Notes: generated by a model from the sequence alone, not told the origin. 64,000 nucleotides of DNA from M3007 sp041160955 (GCA_041160955.1 JBEAVK010000098.1:1-64000); one strand, 5' to 3'. Shown: positions 8,106 to 17,824, counted from the stretch's first letter. A program made the numbers and translations.

Positions 8106-9701
8106 ATGCGTAAAGGTTTTATACTCTGCTCCATTTTAATTATTGCGGCAGTTGTGCTGCTCGGTTTTTTTGTTTCTATACATTGGCTCTGGCTGATGGC
8201 TATCGTTGGCCCGTTGGTTTGGGTAGGCGTAAATGATATGATCCAAAAACCACACGCCATTATCCGAAATTTTCCGCTGGTAGGTCGCTCGCGCTATATT
8301 GCAGAATGGCTGCGCCCCAAAATTTATCAATATTTTGTGGAATCGGATACCAATGGTCGTCCATTTAGCCGTATAGATCGTAGTATTATTTATCAACGCG
8401 CCAAAAACGAGGTGGATACAACGCCTTTTGGTACCCAACTCGATATATATGCCGAAGGGTACGAATGGATGAACCATAGCATCAATGCTTTGGATAAAAA
8501 GCATTTAGAACCACATCCAAGAGTAATAGTTGGTGGTAAGCAATGCAAACAACCATACGCCTTGAGTGTGCTGAATGTAAGTGCTATGTCGTTTGGCTCT
8601 TTGAGTAAAAACGCGATTGCTGCCTTGAATGGAGGTGCTAAATTGGGTGGTTTTGCGCACAATACTGGCGAGGGCGGTATTAGTCCGTACCACCTAAATC
8701 CAGGCGGCGATCTTATTTATCAAGTGGGTACAGGGTATTTTGGCTGTCGTTCCGAGGAGGGCGGATTTGACCCAGAGGCTTTTCGTCAGACTGTGGCACC
8801 ACCCAATATCAAAATGATTGAATTGAAATTATCACAGGGCGCAAAACCTGGACATGGCGGTATTCTCCCCGCTGCTAAAAACACACCTGAAATTGCGGCA
8901 ATTCGCAAAATAAAACCGGGTATTGAAGTAGATTCACCACCATTCCATCGTGCATTTAATACACCAGAAGGATTATTACAGTTATTGGCCACCATGCGCG
9001 AATTATCGGGTGGTCGTCCTGTTGGTTTCAAACTTTGTATCGGCAATAAGCATGAGTTTGTTGCCATTTGCAAAGCCATTCTGAAAACGGGTATTTACCC
9101 CGATTTTATCACCGTGGATGGCGGTGAAGGTGGTACTGGCGCGGCTCCTGTCGAATTTAGTAATTTTGTAGGAATGCCTTTCCGCGAAGGCGTTGCTTTT
9201 GTACACAATACGTTGTTGGGTTTTGGTTTACGCAAAGAAATCCGATTGATCGCCTCGGGGCATGTGGTAACCGGGTTTGATATTTTTCGAGCGCATGCAC
9301 TAGGCGCAGATGCCTGCAATTGTGCACGGGCCATGATGATTGCCCTGGGCTGTATTCAAGCACTGGAGTGCAACCGAAATACTTGCCCAACTGGTGTGGC
9401 TACCCAAGACGAAAAACTGGTAAAAGGCTTGGATATTGACAATAAAACGGTGCGTGTCGCTAATTTTCACCGTAAAACTGTTTCTAGTTTTGTGGAGTTA
9501 ATGGCAGGCGCAGGTTTTGATAGTCCGTCAAAGATTGACCGTAAAGGTATTAGCCGTCGTGTATTGATGAATCAGGTAAAACGGTACGATGAAATTTATC
9601 CATACCTTAAAGATGGCGTATTGCTAAACGAAGCAACGGTACCGGAGGATTGGAAAGATCTGATGGCGATGGCGCAGGCGGAGTCATTTGCTGCGGCTTA
9701 G
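8106..9701 (+). CDS. FMN-binding glutamate synthase-like protein, membrane-anchored
   Basis: Corresponds to the FMN/iron-sulfur synthase domain of glutamate synthase without the amidotransferase domain. Two hydrophobic segments at residues 5-45 suggest a membrane anchor. Conserved parts are SFGSLSKNAIAALNGGA, GEGGISPYH, DGGEGGTGAAP (FMN phosphate site) and a 3Fe-4S cluster motif, GCIQALECNRNTCPTG (C-x5-C-x4-C). I chose the ATG at 8106 (531 residues) because the upstream in-frame ATG at 8004 would overlap the glycosyltransferase by 64 bases and lacks family similarity. Its stop overlaps the recF stop by 4 bases on the opposite strand. The physiological electron donor and substrate of these stand-alone proteins are not settled. 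Confidence 0.9.
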   Translation: MRKGFILCSILIIAAVVLLGFFVSIHWLWLMAIVGPLVWVGVNDMIQKPHAIIRNFPLVGRSRYIAEWLRPKIYQYFVESDTNGRPFSRIDRSIIYQRAKNEVDTTPFGTQLDIYAEGYEWMNHSINALDKKHLEPHPRVIVGGKQCKQPYALSVLNVSAMSFGSLSKNAIAALNGGAKLGGFAHNTGEGGISPYHLNPGGDLIYQVGTGYFGCRSEEGGFDPEAFRQTVAPPNIKMIELKLSQGAKPGHGGILPAAKNTPEIAAIRKIKPGIEVDSPPFHRAFNTPEGLLQLLATMRELSGGRPVGFKLCIGNKHEFVAICKAILKTGIYPDFITVDGGEGGTGAAPVEFSNFVGMPFREGVAFVHNTLLGFGLRKEIRLIASGHVVTGFDIFRAHALGADACNCARAMMIALGCIQALECNRNTCPTGVATQDEKLVKGLDIDNKTVRVANFHRKTVSSFVELMAGAGFDSPSKIDRKGISRRVLMNQVKRYDEIYPYLKDGVLLNEATVPEDWKDLMAMAQAESFAAA

Positions 9702-10804
9702 GGTGCGATAACTGACCCATTTTCTACTTCAAATACTTTATACACTGCACCAAAGGAAGATACTACTTCTTCCAGTCGGTTGCGTTGTGTATCTGTGATA
9801 AATATTTGCTGTACTTGTCTTTCCAGCAAAAGCCCCACTAAATGCCGAACGCGGTGACTATCTAATTTGTCAAAAATATCATCGAGTAGCAAGATTGGAC
9901 TGCCCCCCATACGCGAGCGGAGGTACTCAAATTGAGCAAGGCGTAAAGCGAGTAAAAATGACTTTAATTGCCCTTGGGAAGCAAATTTTTTGAGCGGTTG
10001 TTCATCCAATACAAACGATAAGTCATCTCGATGTGGGCCAGCCGAAGTACGCTCTGAATAGCGGTCTTTTGATTGATTTTCTAGCAAAATAGCCGCATAA
10101 TCTTGTTTTTCGGGCCAATCGGATACCAATGCAATAGAGGCTATTTCGCGGTGTCCCGATATGGTTTGGTACAATTCCTGAAACAAGGGCTGAATGCTTT
10201 CCACCATTGCATATCGTTCTGCTTGGATGGCTGCTGCGGGTGCAGGCATTTGCCGATCAATGGCTTCTAACAATAACGGCTCAAAGTAGCGTTGCGTCGC
10301 AAAGTTTTTTAACAGGGCGTTCCGCTGTTTGAGCAAATTATTAAATGTAATGAGGTGTTGAAGGTATTGTGGCGAAATTTGAGCAAGGGTAGTATCCAAA
10401 TATCGCCTCCGTTCCTCACTACCATCTTGTACAAGGGTCACATCATCAGGGGCAATCATAACTGCTGGGAATTTGCCAATATGATCGGCTAATCGCGGAA
10501 CAGGTGTCCCATTTACTTCCAGTTCTTTACGCTTATCGGCCATCATTTTGATGACAACTTTATGGTATGCGCCGTTGGTGTCAAATTGACCATCTACCCG
10601 CAAAAAAGGCGCATTGTGCTGCACCAATGCTTTATCGGGTAATCCTCTGTGGCTTTTGGTTAAACACAGATAATGTATTGCATCCAAAATATTGGTTTTA
10701 CCCATGCCATTCAGCCCTACAAAGCAGTTAATGCCTGGCGAACATTGGAGTGTCTGCGCAGTATAGTTCTTGAAATGTGTGAGTTGAAGCGATTGAAGTA
10801 GCAA
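9698..10804 (-). CDS. recF: DNA replication and repair protein RecF
   Basis: SMC-like ATPase that helps load RecA at single-strand gaps with RecO and RecR. The 368-residue protein starts LQSLQLTHFKNY, has Walker A GLNGMGKTN at about residues 30-38, an ABC-type signature FASQGQLKSFLLALRLAQ near 275-292, and Walker B PILLLDDIFDKLD near 305-317. These are all present and in order, at normal family length. It is a single gene here, not in a dnaA-dnaN-recF cluster. It faces the glutamate-synthase-like gene tail-to-tail with overlapping stops and no room for a separate terminator. Confidence 0.95.
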   Translation of the reverse strand: MLLQSLQLTHFKNYTAQTLQCSPGINCFVGLNGMGKTNILDAIHYLCLTKSHRGLPDKALVQHNAPFLRVDGQFDTNGAYHKVVIKMMADKRKELEVNGTPVPRLADHIGKFPAVMIAPDDVTLVQDGSEERRRYLDTTLAQISPQYLQHLITFNNLLKQRNALLKNFATQRYFEPLLLEAIDRQMPAPAAAIQAERYAMVESIQPLFQELYQTISGHREIASIALVSDWPEKQDYAAILLENQSKDRYSERTSAGPHRDDLSFVLDEQPLKKFASQGQLKSFLLALRLAQFEYLRSRMGGSPILLLDDIFDKLDSHRVRHLVGLLLERQVQQIFITDTQRNRLEEVVSSFGAVYKVFEVENGSVIAP

Positions 10805-10824
10805 AATGATGTGTTGATTGGCCG

Positions 10825-10832
10825 CAAAGGTA
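10825..10832 (-). promoter_or_regulatory. Candidate recF promoter -7 box (TACCTTTG)
   Basis: A perfect TAnnTTTG box on the minus strand, 20 bases upstream of the recF ATG. The only nearby TTG (10847-10849) is at 14 bases, shorter than usual, so the -33 element is weak. The leader would be about 15 bases. Confidence 0.4.
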
Positions 10833-10979
10833 GTTGATTATGATATCAATTCTAAAGGCTTTTCCGAATATGTGGCGCATTGTTGGATTCGTTTAATCTA
10901 ATGCTGTAGTATTGAGGATGGCACACCAAATATTTTGGTGCGCTGCACCTTTGTATTTGTTGATATATAGTTAAAAATG

Positions 10980-12014
10980 CTACTCTAGCCATACTTCTGT
11001 GGCACCATATCCATATTTATGGTGGAATTCATTCTTGAACTTCCTTACATAAGGCATGTTTTTAAGCCGATATGCCACTTCTTCCTTTAGTTTTCCTTCT
11101 CCAATACCATGAATCACAAATACCTTAGGGACACCCAAACGAACTGCTTTGTCCATAAAACCTTCAAAATGCTTTATCTGAATGCGCAGTATTTCACTCT
11201 TGTCCAAGCGTGCATAACCAGCAGAGAGTGCTTGTATGTGTAGGTCAATTTCGGTTTCAAAAGTAGCAAAAGCCTCTACGCTATATAACTCGTATTTCAC
11301 CGAATTGCTCTTTGGTGCAGGTTTGTTTTGGCTCTTTTTTTGTTTGTTATAATCTTTTAAATCTTGGCTTTCGGCGGCTTTACTTTGAGCAGGATCAAAC
11401 TTGTCAAAGATCACAAAACTATGCGCCGGAACAATAATAATAGGCGTAAAGTCAAAGTTTTTAAAAAACTGTTTGGGTCTGATTTTTAATACTTTAAACA
11501 ATTCGTCCTCGGTACCTGCAGTAGTAATCCGGCGTACACTCAATTCAGCCTCGGGGCTATCATTCAAGTCATCGGAGGCAAGGTCGCCTACTTCATAGAT
11601 GGTTTCTGCATCCAGTTTCCCATCTAAACCCAATATGTGATCGTCCCCTATAAAAATATGGAGATCAAATAAAAACTCGTGCAACGTATCATTGAGCAAC
11701 CATGTCTTGTAGCGCGTTACTAGGTCATCTTTACCGGGCATGGGTTCAAAAACCAATTGCACCCCTTTTGGTGACTCGATCGGAGTTTTGCTTTTGATTA
11801 CCTTTAATGGCGGGGGCTTGGGCGCGGATTTCGGCGCAACAGCAAATTTGTTATAAACAGCAAGTTCTTGCAAATCCTCTTCAAAAGCAGGAATAAGCGA
11901 CGTAGGATCGTCGTCCATGCGGACTTGCACCATGCCATCGCCCAATGGAGCAATCACTGTGGCCGTTTCACCTGTGAAACGAAGCCTTACTTTGGTACCA
12001 TGTGGAAAAATCAT
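10980..12014 (-). CDS. DUF2027 / Smr-domain protein (MutS2-related)
   Basis: A 344-residue protein with an N-terminal SH3-like DUF2027 barrel (HGTKVRLRFTGETATV, about residues 4-60), a middle beta-rich DUF2027 region, a Lys/Gln-rich linker, and a C-terminal Smr nuclease-fold domain with the signature VIHGIGEGKLKEEV (about 300-313). The upstream part of the Smr domain reads EIDLHIQAL, so the usual LDLHG glycine is replaced. Smr domains occur in MutS2 and act on branched nucleic acid or colliding ribosomes; the role of the DUF2027-Smr pairing in Bacteroidota is not established. I chose the ATG at 12014 because the family begins with this short strand. The open frame upstream to 12110 has only a TTG and no similarity. 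Confidence 0.85.
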   Translation of the reverse strand: MIFPHGTKVRLRFTGETATVIAPLGDGMVQVRMDDDPTSLIPAFEEDLQELAVYNKFAVAPKSAPKPPPLKVIKSKTPIESPKGVQLVFEPMPGKDDLVTRYKTWLLNDTLHEFLFDLHIFIGDDHILGLDGKLDAETIYEVGDLASDDLNDSPEAELSVRRITTAGTEDELFKVLKIRPKQFFKNFDFTPIIIVPAHSFVIFDKFDPAQSKAAESQDLKDYNKQKKSQNKPAPKSNSVKYELYSVEAFATFETEIDLHIQALSAGYARLDKSEILRIQIKHFEGFMDKAVRLGVPKVFVIHGIGEGKLKEEVAYRLKNMPYVRKFKNEFHHKYGYGATEVWLE

Positions 12015-12112
12015 CCACAAAGATACTGTGAATATTAGATATGCTATGTTTCTTGGGGTAAAGTACTTGGCTGGTAGTGAAATATAATTGAAGGATAAGC
12101 ATGAACTCAAAG

Positions 12113-12142
12113 TTGGTTTTTTTTAAAAATAAATTACCTTTG
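12113..12142 (+). promoter_or_regulatory. Predicted promoter of the YfhO gene
   Basis: TTGG (12113-12116), 18 bases, then TACCTTTG (12135-12142): a close match to the Bacteroidota consensus. It lies 50 bases before the GTG start of the YfhO-like gene. It is divergent from the DUF2027-Smr gene. Confidence 0.65.
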
Positions 12143-12192
12143 CGCGTTCGCTAAGGAACGATTAACTCAACCAAGTTTAAAAAATAAAATAC

Positions 12193-14661
12193 GTGGATTT
12201 TAAAAAAATACTCCCGCACCTGATTTCGGCTGTCCTTTTACTGGCAGTTTCCATGGCTTTTTTCGCCCCAAATGCTTTCAACGGTAAAGTATTGTCTCAA
12301 TCGGATAACGATAAGGCAGCGGGTATGCAAACAGAAATTATGAAGTATTATAAAACAGAGGGCTCAACACCGCTGTGGACAAATAGTGCTTTTGGCGGTA
12401 TGCCCTCGTACCAAATATATACACGCCCGGAGACCGATTTGATTCGGCCAGCGGCTAAGGCTCCTTTTCTTTTCCAAGGTATTTCATCGGTGTGGTCGCA
12501 AGTTTTTGCAGCCATGCTATTGATGTATCTTTTTTTAACTGTACTCAAATTAGATTGGCGGGTGGCACTCGTGGGGGCTTTAGGCTATGGTATCACCTCC
12601 TACAATGTTGATATTTTGGAAGCAGGCCATACCACTAAAATGATGGCTCTTGCTTTTTTACCCGGTATGTTTGCCGCTGTGGTACTGATTACCCGAGGGT
12701 CGTACCTCCTTGGCGGCGGTATGCTAGCATTGCTCACGGCAATGCAATTGTATGTCAATCACGTGCAAATTACCTATTATGCCTTATTATTAATGGGTAT
12801 TTATTTTTTAGTGGATCTAATTTATTCCGTTAAAGAAAAAAACATGGTTAATTGGACAAAGGGAGCCGCCGTAGCAGGATTTTCGTTGTTATTGGGTTTT
12901 TCTACCAGTGCATCTCGTATGTTATCCACTTGGGAATATGGCAAAGAAACCATTCGTGGTAGTTCGGAATTATCCGAAAAAGCCTCAAAAGGCGATGGTT
13001 TAGATAAAGATTATTTATTTGGCTGGAGTTATGGTGTTGGTGAAAGTATGACCCTTTTGGTACCTCATTTTGAAGGTGGCGGTGCTAACGAAACCTTTAA
13101 GGATTCCAAATTGTATCGTGCACTTCCGCCTGAAAGCCGTCGTGGTATTAGCAGCGTATTTTATATGGGCGACCAGCCTTTTGTGGGTACAGCGATCTAT
13201 TTTGGCGCAATTATCTGCTTTTTAGCCTTTTTGGGTGCTTTTTTAGTAAATGATCGTATTAAATGGTGGTTATTGACCGGCGGTATTTTCGCATTGAGTT
13301 TGGCTTGGGGTAAAAACTTTTTCCTCAACCATATCTTTTACGATTACCTGCCCATGTTTAATAAATTTAGGGCCGTAAGTATGGCTTTGGGTGTAAGTCA
13401 ATTGTGTTTTGCGGCATTAGCAGCAGTGGGCTTACAAGGCTTTTTGTCCGATAAATATACTGCGGATAAAAAGAAAAAAACACTGTTTATTGCAGCGGGT
13501 ATTACGATTGGTTTATGTGCATTTGCAATGGCATTTGCAGGGGATTCAGGTCCCAACGACGAAAAAATATTTGCCCAACAGCCGCAACTCTTAAAAATGT
13601 TGGCTGAGGATCGCGCCGCCCTAGTATCCTCTGACGCGCTGCGTTCGATTGGTTTTATTGCATTGAGTGCTTTACTCCTGTTTTTGTATTTGAGGGGCAC
13701 TTTAAAGGCTGCACTGGTGGCTTTGGCTATTGCTGCCTTAGCATTGATCGACCATTGGGGCGTGTGCGCAAGAACCATTAGTGCCGATAAATATACAACG
13801 GCCAAAAGTGCAACCGCAGCACCTAAACCAGAAGCATTTGACACGGAAATACTAAAAGATAAGGATATTCATTACCGCGTACTCGATTTGGCGCGTGGTA
13901 GTATTACGGGAAATGGTGTTAATTCATTTTTTCATAAAAGTATCAATGGTTACCATGCTGCCAAACTACAACGTTTTCAAGAAGTGGTGGACATGTACCT
14001 CGATGGTGATAAATTGAATAAATCACTCCATATTTTGGGGATGATGAATACCAAATATATCATTTCACCAGACGGGAAAGTTATTCCTAATCCAATGGCT
14101 TATGGTCATGCTTGGTTTGTGAAAAACTATCAAATCGTGAAGGATGGCAACGCAGAATTGGCGGGTTTAGGTGACCTAAATCCACGCGATACGGCTTTGG
14201 TGCAGACATCTTTTGCCAGTGCTTTGGAGGGCTTGAGCATCACGTCGGACTCTACCGCTAAGATTGATTTGGTGGCTTATCACCCCGAAAAAATGCAGTA
14301 TGAATACTCGGCTGCTACGGAGCAGTTGGCGGTATTCCCAGAACAATATTACCCCGCATCTAAAGGTTGGAAATGCTACTTGAATGGGCAACCATACAAC
14401 GATATTATTAAGGCCAATTATATGCTTAGGGCTTTGCGCGTACCCGCAGGACAAAATATGAAACTAGAAATGCGCTTTGAGCCATCCTCTTGGCGGATAG
14501 GTAGTACGCTGTCGCTAGTGGGTTCATTACTCACGTTCTTATTGATTGGTGTAGGCTTGTTCTTTAAGTTCAAATCGGGTACTAGTTCCAGTACAGATCC
14601 ACTCGTCGATACTGTGGTAGAAGCCCCAAGTGCAGCCGTTGTAACGCCAAAGAAAAAGTAA
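12193..14661 (+). CDS. YfhO family polytopic membrane protein
   Basis: An 822-residue membrane protein with roughly 12-13 hydrophobic segments between residues 8 and 535, a soluble extracytoplasmic C-terminal region, and a last membrane helix near 775-800. The N-terminal region with SQSDNDKAAGMQTEIMKYY and PLWTNSAFGGMPSYQIY, and the later FNKFRAVSMALGVSQL, are the hallmark of Bacteroidota YfhO-like proteins. In Firmicutes YfhO is required for lipoteichoic acid glycosylation; GT-C glycosyltransferase-like activity is inferred here. The start is GTG (12193), supported by the promoter and by VDFKKILPHLISA at the usual N-terminus. The caspase-like gene follows after 22 bases and may be co-transcribed. 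Confidence 0.85.
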   Translation: MDFKKILPHLISAVLLLAVSMAFFAPNAFNGKVLSQSDNDKAAGMQTEIMKYYKTEGSTPLWTNSAFGGMPSYQIYTRPETDLIRPAAKAPFLFQGISSVWSQVFAAMLLMYLFLTVLKLDWRVALVGALGYGITSYNVDILEAGHTTKMMALAFLPGMFAAVVLITRGSYLLGGGMLALLTAMQLYVNHVQITYYALLLMGIYFLVDLIYSVKEKNMVNWTKGAAVAGFSLLLGFSTSASRMLSTWEYGKETIRGSSELSEKASKGDGLDKDYLFGWSYGVGESMTLLVPHFEGGGANETFKDSKLYRALPPESRRGISSVFYMGDQPFVGTAIYFGAIICFLAFLGAFLVNDRIKWWLLTGGIFALSLAWGKNFFLNHIFYDYLPMFNKFRAVSMALGVSQLCFAALAAVGLQGFLSDKYTADKKKKTLFIAAGITIGLCAFAMAFAGDSGPNDEKIFAQQPQLLKMLAEDRAALVSSDALRSIGFIALSALLLFLYLRGTLKAALVALAIAALALIDHWGVCARTISADKYTTAKSATAAPKPEAFDTEILKDKDIHYRVLDLARGSITGNGVNSFFHKSINGYHAAKLQRFQEVVDMYLDGDKLNKSLHILGMMNTKYIISPDGKVIPNPMAYGHAWFVKNYQIVKDGNAELAGLGDLNPRDTALVQTSFASALEGLSITSDSTAKIDLVAYHPEKMQYEYSAATEQLAVFPEQYYPASKGWKCYLNGQPYNDIIKANYMLRALRVPAGQNMKLEMRFEPSSWRIGSTLSLVGSLLTFLLIGVGLFFKFKSGTSSSTDPLVDTVVEAPSAAVVTPKKK

Positions 14662-14683
14662 TAAATAGTACAATGTATTCATA

Positions 14684-17600
14684 ATGAGCAAATTACCAAA
14701 TTTTTTCCCAGCATCCAACTTGTCGGCTGCCGATGAGCAAAGGGTACTTTGGTATTACCGCCGTTATGTTGAACAGTATTATAAGGAGTACAAGTTTGGT
14801 CATTTTCTTTTTGCCGGATACGCTGCTGTACCTGCATTGTTAACACCTGATCTGCTGTATAAGATTTGGCAAAATTTCTATGGTTACAAATGGGGGAATC
14901 ACAATATCGCAATTCATAGGATTGCGGTAGCCGATTTTCTGCTTTCTCCGTTGTGCAAGGAGGTAGGTTTTGAACTCTACGAAATGCACCACGACCTACG
15001 CTTGGCTTTTCAGCAATGGCTCAATAGCGCTGCAACAAGTACAGAATGGGAAGGAAGGGGCATTAGAAGTGTGGAGCAGATCGCCAGTTTTATTGCCGAA
15101 TACCACCAACAACCCAACCCCGGCGCAACACGATGGGGATCGGGTTACCATGAAGTGCAGGAATGGGGCGCGCTCACCTATTCTAACCACGATGCCGTAC
15201 AGCAACAACTTAGCAAGCGATTAACCGATGCCTTACAAGCAGGCAAGACAACGGAAGCCCTGCGATTGATGGATATTTGGGCCAAAACTGCCCGACAAGT
15301 AGAAGGATTGTACCGTAATAACACCCAAAAAGACTTGCGGTCGCTGCGGCAAAATGCGCATTTGATAGAGGCGTGGAAAGCGTTGATCCAACAGGATAGC
15401 AAGGCTTTTTTGGATAAATTTGGTAAAAATGCCCGTTCGCTCGACCTACTTAACGATGTGGAAGCAGGTGGAATTCCAGTTAAAGTACCCAGTGCCGTCA
15501 AACAATCGGTCGCAAAAGTCGAGGTCAAAACCATCTATGCGCTGGTTGTAGGAATTGATAAATACAGAGGCGAATATACAGCACTCAATGGTTGTGTCAA
15601 TGATGCTTTGGCGGGTATAAAAGCCCTAGAAGATTATGGTAAAAAGCATCAAATTGTGCTAAAATGCAAGAAATTACTCGATGAAAAAGCAACTTTAACT
15701 GCCATTAAATCTGGTTTTGATTTTTTTAATACTGCGCGTAACGGCGATATTTGCGTGTTTTATTTTGCGGGCCATGCCAATACTATGCCACAAGAAAACA
15801 ATGGGCGCGGCATCATTGCATGGGGTAATAGCATGACAAAAGTGCCAGTTCCCACCGAAATTTCCCAATACGAATTGGAGGAGAAAATTTATCCCATTAT
15901 TGCAGAGAAATCGGTGCACTGTATCTGGATTTTTGATACCCACGATGTTAAAGAAGAATCGTACAAGGCCAATTTGGCCAATTTGCCCCATGCGACCAAT
16001 TCAGAAGCACTAAAAGGTGCATTTGTCATACTTAATAGCAGTAGTATTGGGCAAGAAACCTACGAAACAAAAGATGAAAATGGCAAACATTCGGGCTTGT
16101 TTACCCAAGCCTTGCTTACAGAACTGAATGCTATGATTCCCTCGGTTAGTTATCGCACATTGATTGAAAAAGTGCGTTTGCGGATGTTTCAACGGGAATC
16201 GAATCAGGATCAAACACCTTATTTAGTTGCGTTTCCTTCTTTTGCTGCCAATTATTTGTTCTTTTCGGACGAATTGGATTCCAAGGTGGCTTATCAAATT
16301 GCGTACGATACTACTGCGCAGGAATGGCGTTTGCAAGCAGGCGCGGACAAGGGGATTTTTCCTTCGTATCCTTTTATGCATACGTTGTTAAAATTGAGAC
16401 ATACACAGCAATCCATTGTTGCGGTAAATGAAGTGTATAAGGATTATGCTACATTGTCCAATTTTATAGCATCGGATTATGCAAAGGTTTTTGATGCGTT
16501 TTTGCTTCAAAATACCATGCCAAAGGTCAAAATTGGCTTTGATCCGAGTATGTATGAAGGGCTTAGGGCGCGGTTAGAAGATATAACTAAACAGTGGGGA
16601 ATTCAGTTTGTTGAATTATCTAATGAGACTACTACAGCCACTTATTTTATCCAAAATAGGGGTGAACAGTACCGACTTTCGCGAAAATTGGCTATTCAGG
16701 ATGATCCTTTTTCCAGCAGCGATATGGCCATTTTTCACGATGATCCTTTGCAGTTTATTTATGGTGTAGAAAAAGTGGCTGCGTGGGAATTGGTTCGGAA
16801 TTTTGGGTTGTCGCAACCTAATACCGATAAAAATATTACGCTTAATTTTTTGGTACGCGAGGGCTGGGATGCGAATGAAATGGACACCAAAATCGAAAAT
16901 GGTGCACTTCGCCTACACTATAAAAAGAAAGGTAACGAATGGATGCCACCGGGTTTTAGGTGGCAATTGGTGAGTAAAAAGAAGAAGAATTATGCGCAGG
17001 CTATCTATCTCGGTAAGGATTTTTCTATTAAAATATTTCCTTTGCTAAAAGCAGATAGCCCCAAAACAAGAGCACTTGGTTTTGAATCCAACGATATTTT
17101 AACAGAAGACATCATCACCGTTCATTTGGACGATATGTATTTCAACCAAGGTATCACACAAAAAGAAACCTATTTTAAGGTGTTTTTATCGAGTCACCCG
17201 ATTGATTTATCGTTGTTTACTAAGGCTTGGCCAACTGAAAATAGTAGCGACCCAGTCGTTTTGAGTGAGTTGGAAAAGATAAAACCTGTATTTCAAGAAG
17301 GGGCAGAATGGTCTTGCATAACGGTGCCTGTTGTGGTGATTCGGGAGGAGATGGAGGAGGGGACTCAAGAAGTGGGTTCAAATCCTGTATCACTCGAGGA
17401 ATTAGAAAAAACAAAACAAGAACTTAAACAATTAGTAGCGGAGGGTAAAATTGAAGAAGCCATCCAAAAAATAAGGAATATGGATCATCTGGAAAATAAG
17501 GGGCGTCTGGAATCAACATTAACTCTATTGTCTGCTCAAATTGTAACTGTACGAAAAAATGAAACAACTACATCAATAGATAGTAAAGAAGCAACGAGGA

Positions 17601-17812
17601 ATTGGAGTAAGATTGCCCATTCCGCACTTGAAGTGATTAATAGCTTAGCATTAGTTCCAAAGTATAAAGAGAAAGTACAATCCCAACAACCCAATCCCAT
17701 ACCCAACGACGACCCATTCGCCCATAACCCAAACAACCCAATAATAAGCCAAAGCAGCAATTTTACACCTTTATCAAATATCGGCGATCAAGATGGGTCG
17801 CAATTAGCATAG
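14684..17812 (+). CDS. Caspase-fold protein with degenerate active site and EAD-like C-terminus
   Basis: A 1042-residue soluble protein. Residues 1-170 are an alpha-helical domain (LLTPDLLYKIWQNFYGY, IAVADFLLSPLCKEVG) also found ahead of caspase domains in Saprospiria. Residues 283-520 are a metacaspase-like p20 fold: ALVVGIDKYRG, LNGCVNDA, and the histidine loop CVFYFAGHAN with His364. Where a catalytic D-x-C-H-S-G is expected, the protein reads IWIFDTHDVKEE (Asp418, Thr419, His420), with no cysteine; the nearest Cys413 lies inside the strand. A long middle region (530-890) is unrecognised. Residues about 903-990 (LEELEKTKQELKQLVAEGK, LLSAQ) resemble the helical effector-associated domain EAD11 that recruits effectors in bacterial conflict systems. 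The tail is Pro/Asn-rich. Protease activity is therefore doubtful; a scaffold or sensor role is inferred. Confidence 0.8.
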   Translation: MSKLPNFFPASNLSAADEQRVLWYYRRYVEQYYKEYKFGHFLFAGYAAVPALLTPDLLYKIWQNFYGYKWGNHNIAIHRIAVADFLLSPLCKEVGFELYEMHHDLRLAFQQWLNSAATSTEWEGRGIRSVEQIASFIAEYHQQPNPGATRWGSGYHEVQEWGALTYSNHDAVQQQLSKRLTDALQAGKTTEALRLMDIWAKTARQVEGLYRNNTQKDLRSLRQNAHLIEAWKALIQQDSKAFLDKFGKNARSLDLLNDVEAGGIPVKVPSAVKQSVAKVEVKTIYALVVGIDKYRGEYTALNGCVNDALAGIKALEDYGKKHQIVLKCKKLLDEKATLTAIKSGFDFFNTARNGDICVFYFAGHANTMPQENNGRGIIAWGNSMTKVPVPTEISQYELEEKIYPIIAEKSVHCIWIFDTHDVKEESYKANLANLPHATNSEALKGAFVILNSSSIGQETYETKDENGKHSGLFTQALLTELNAMIPSVSYRTLIEKVRLRMFQRESNQDQTPYLVAFPSFAANYLFFSDELDSKVAYQIAYDTTAQEWRLQAGADKGIFPSYPFMHTLLKLRHTQQSIVAVNEVYKDYATLSNFIASDYAKVFDAFLLQNTMPKVKIGFDPSMYEGLRARLEDITKQWGIQFVELSNETTTATYFIQNRGEQYRLSRKLAIQDDPFSSSDMAIFHDDPLQFIYGVEKVAAWELVRNFGLSQPNTDKNITLNFLVREGWDANEMDTKIENGALRLHYKKKGNEWMPPGFRWQLVSKKKKNYAQAIYLGKDFSIKIFPLLKADSPKTRALGFESNDILTEDIITVHLDDMYFNQGITQKETYFKVFLSSHPIDLSLFTKAWPTENSSDPVVLSELEKIKPVFQEGAEWSCITVPVVVIREEMEEGTQEVGSNPVSLEELEKTKQELKQLVAEGKIEEAIQKIRNMDHLENKGRLESTLTLLSAQIVTVRKNETTTSIDSKEATRNWSKIAHSALEVINSLALVPKYKEKVQSQQPNPIPNDDPFAHNPNNPIISQSSNFTPLSNIGDQDGSQLA

Positions 17813-17824
17813 TCAGATTTAGTT

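Noticed and set aside
9698..9701. Overlapping stop codons of two convergent genes as an error
   Set aside because: Both genes have intact family ends, so the 4-base overlap is just compact packing.
12018..12025. TATCTTTG box upstream of the DUF2027-Smr gene
   Set aside because: It lies 4 bases before the chosen ATG, which would place the transcript start inside the codon; no -33 element.
15920..15922. Cys413 of the caspase-fold protein as catalytic residue
   Set aside because: It is five residues before the conserved Asp, inside the strand, not in the loop position after it.
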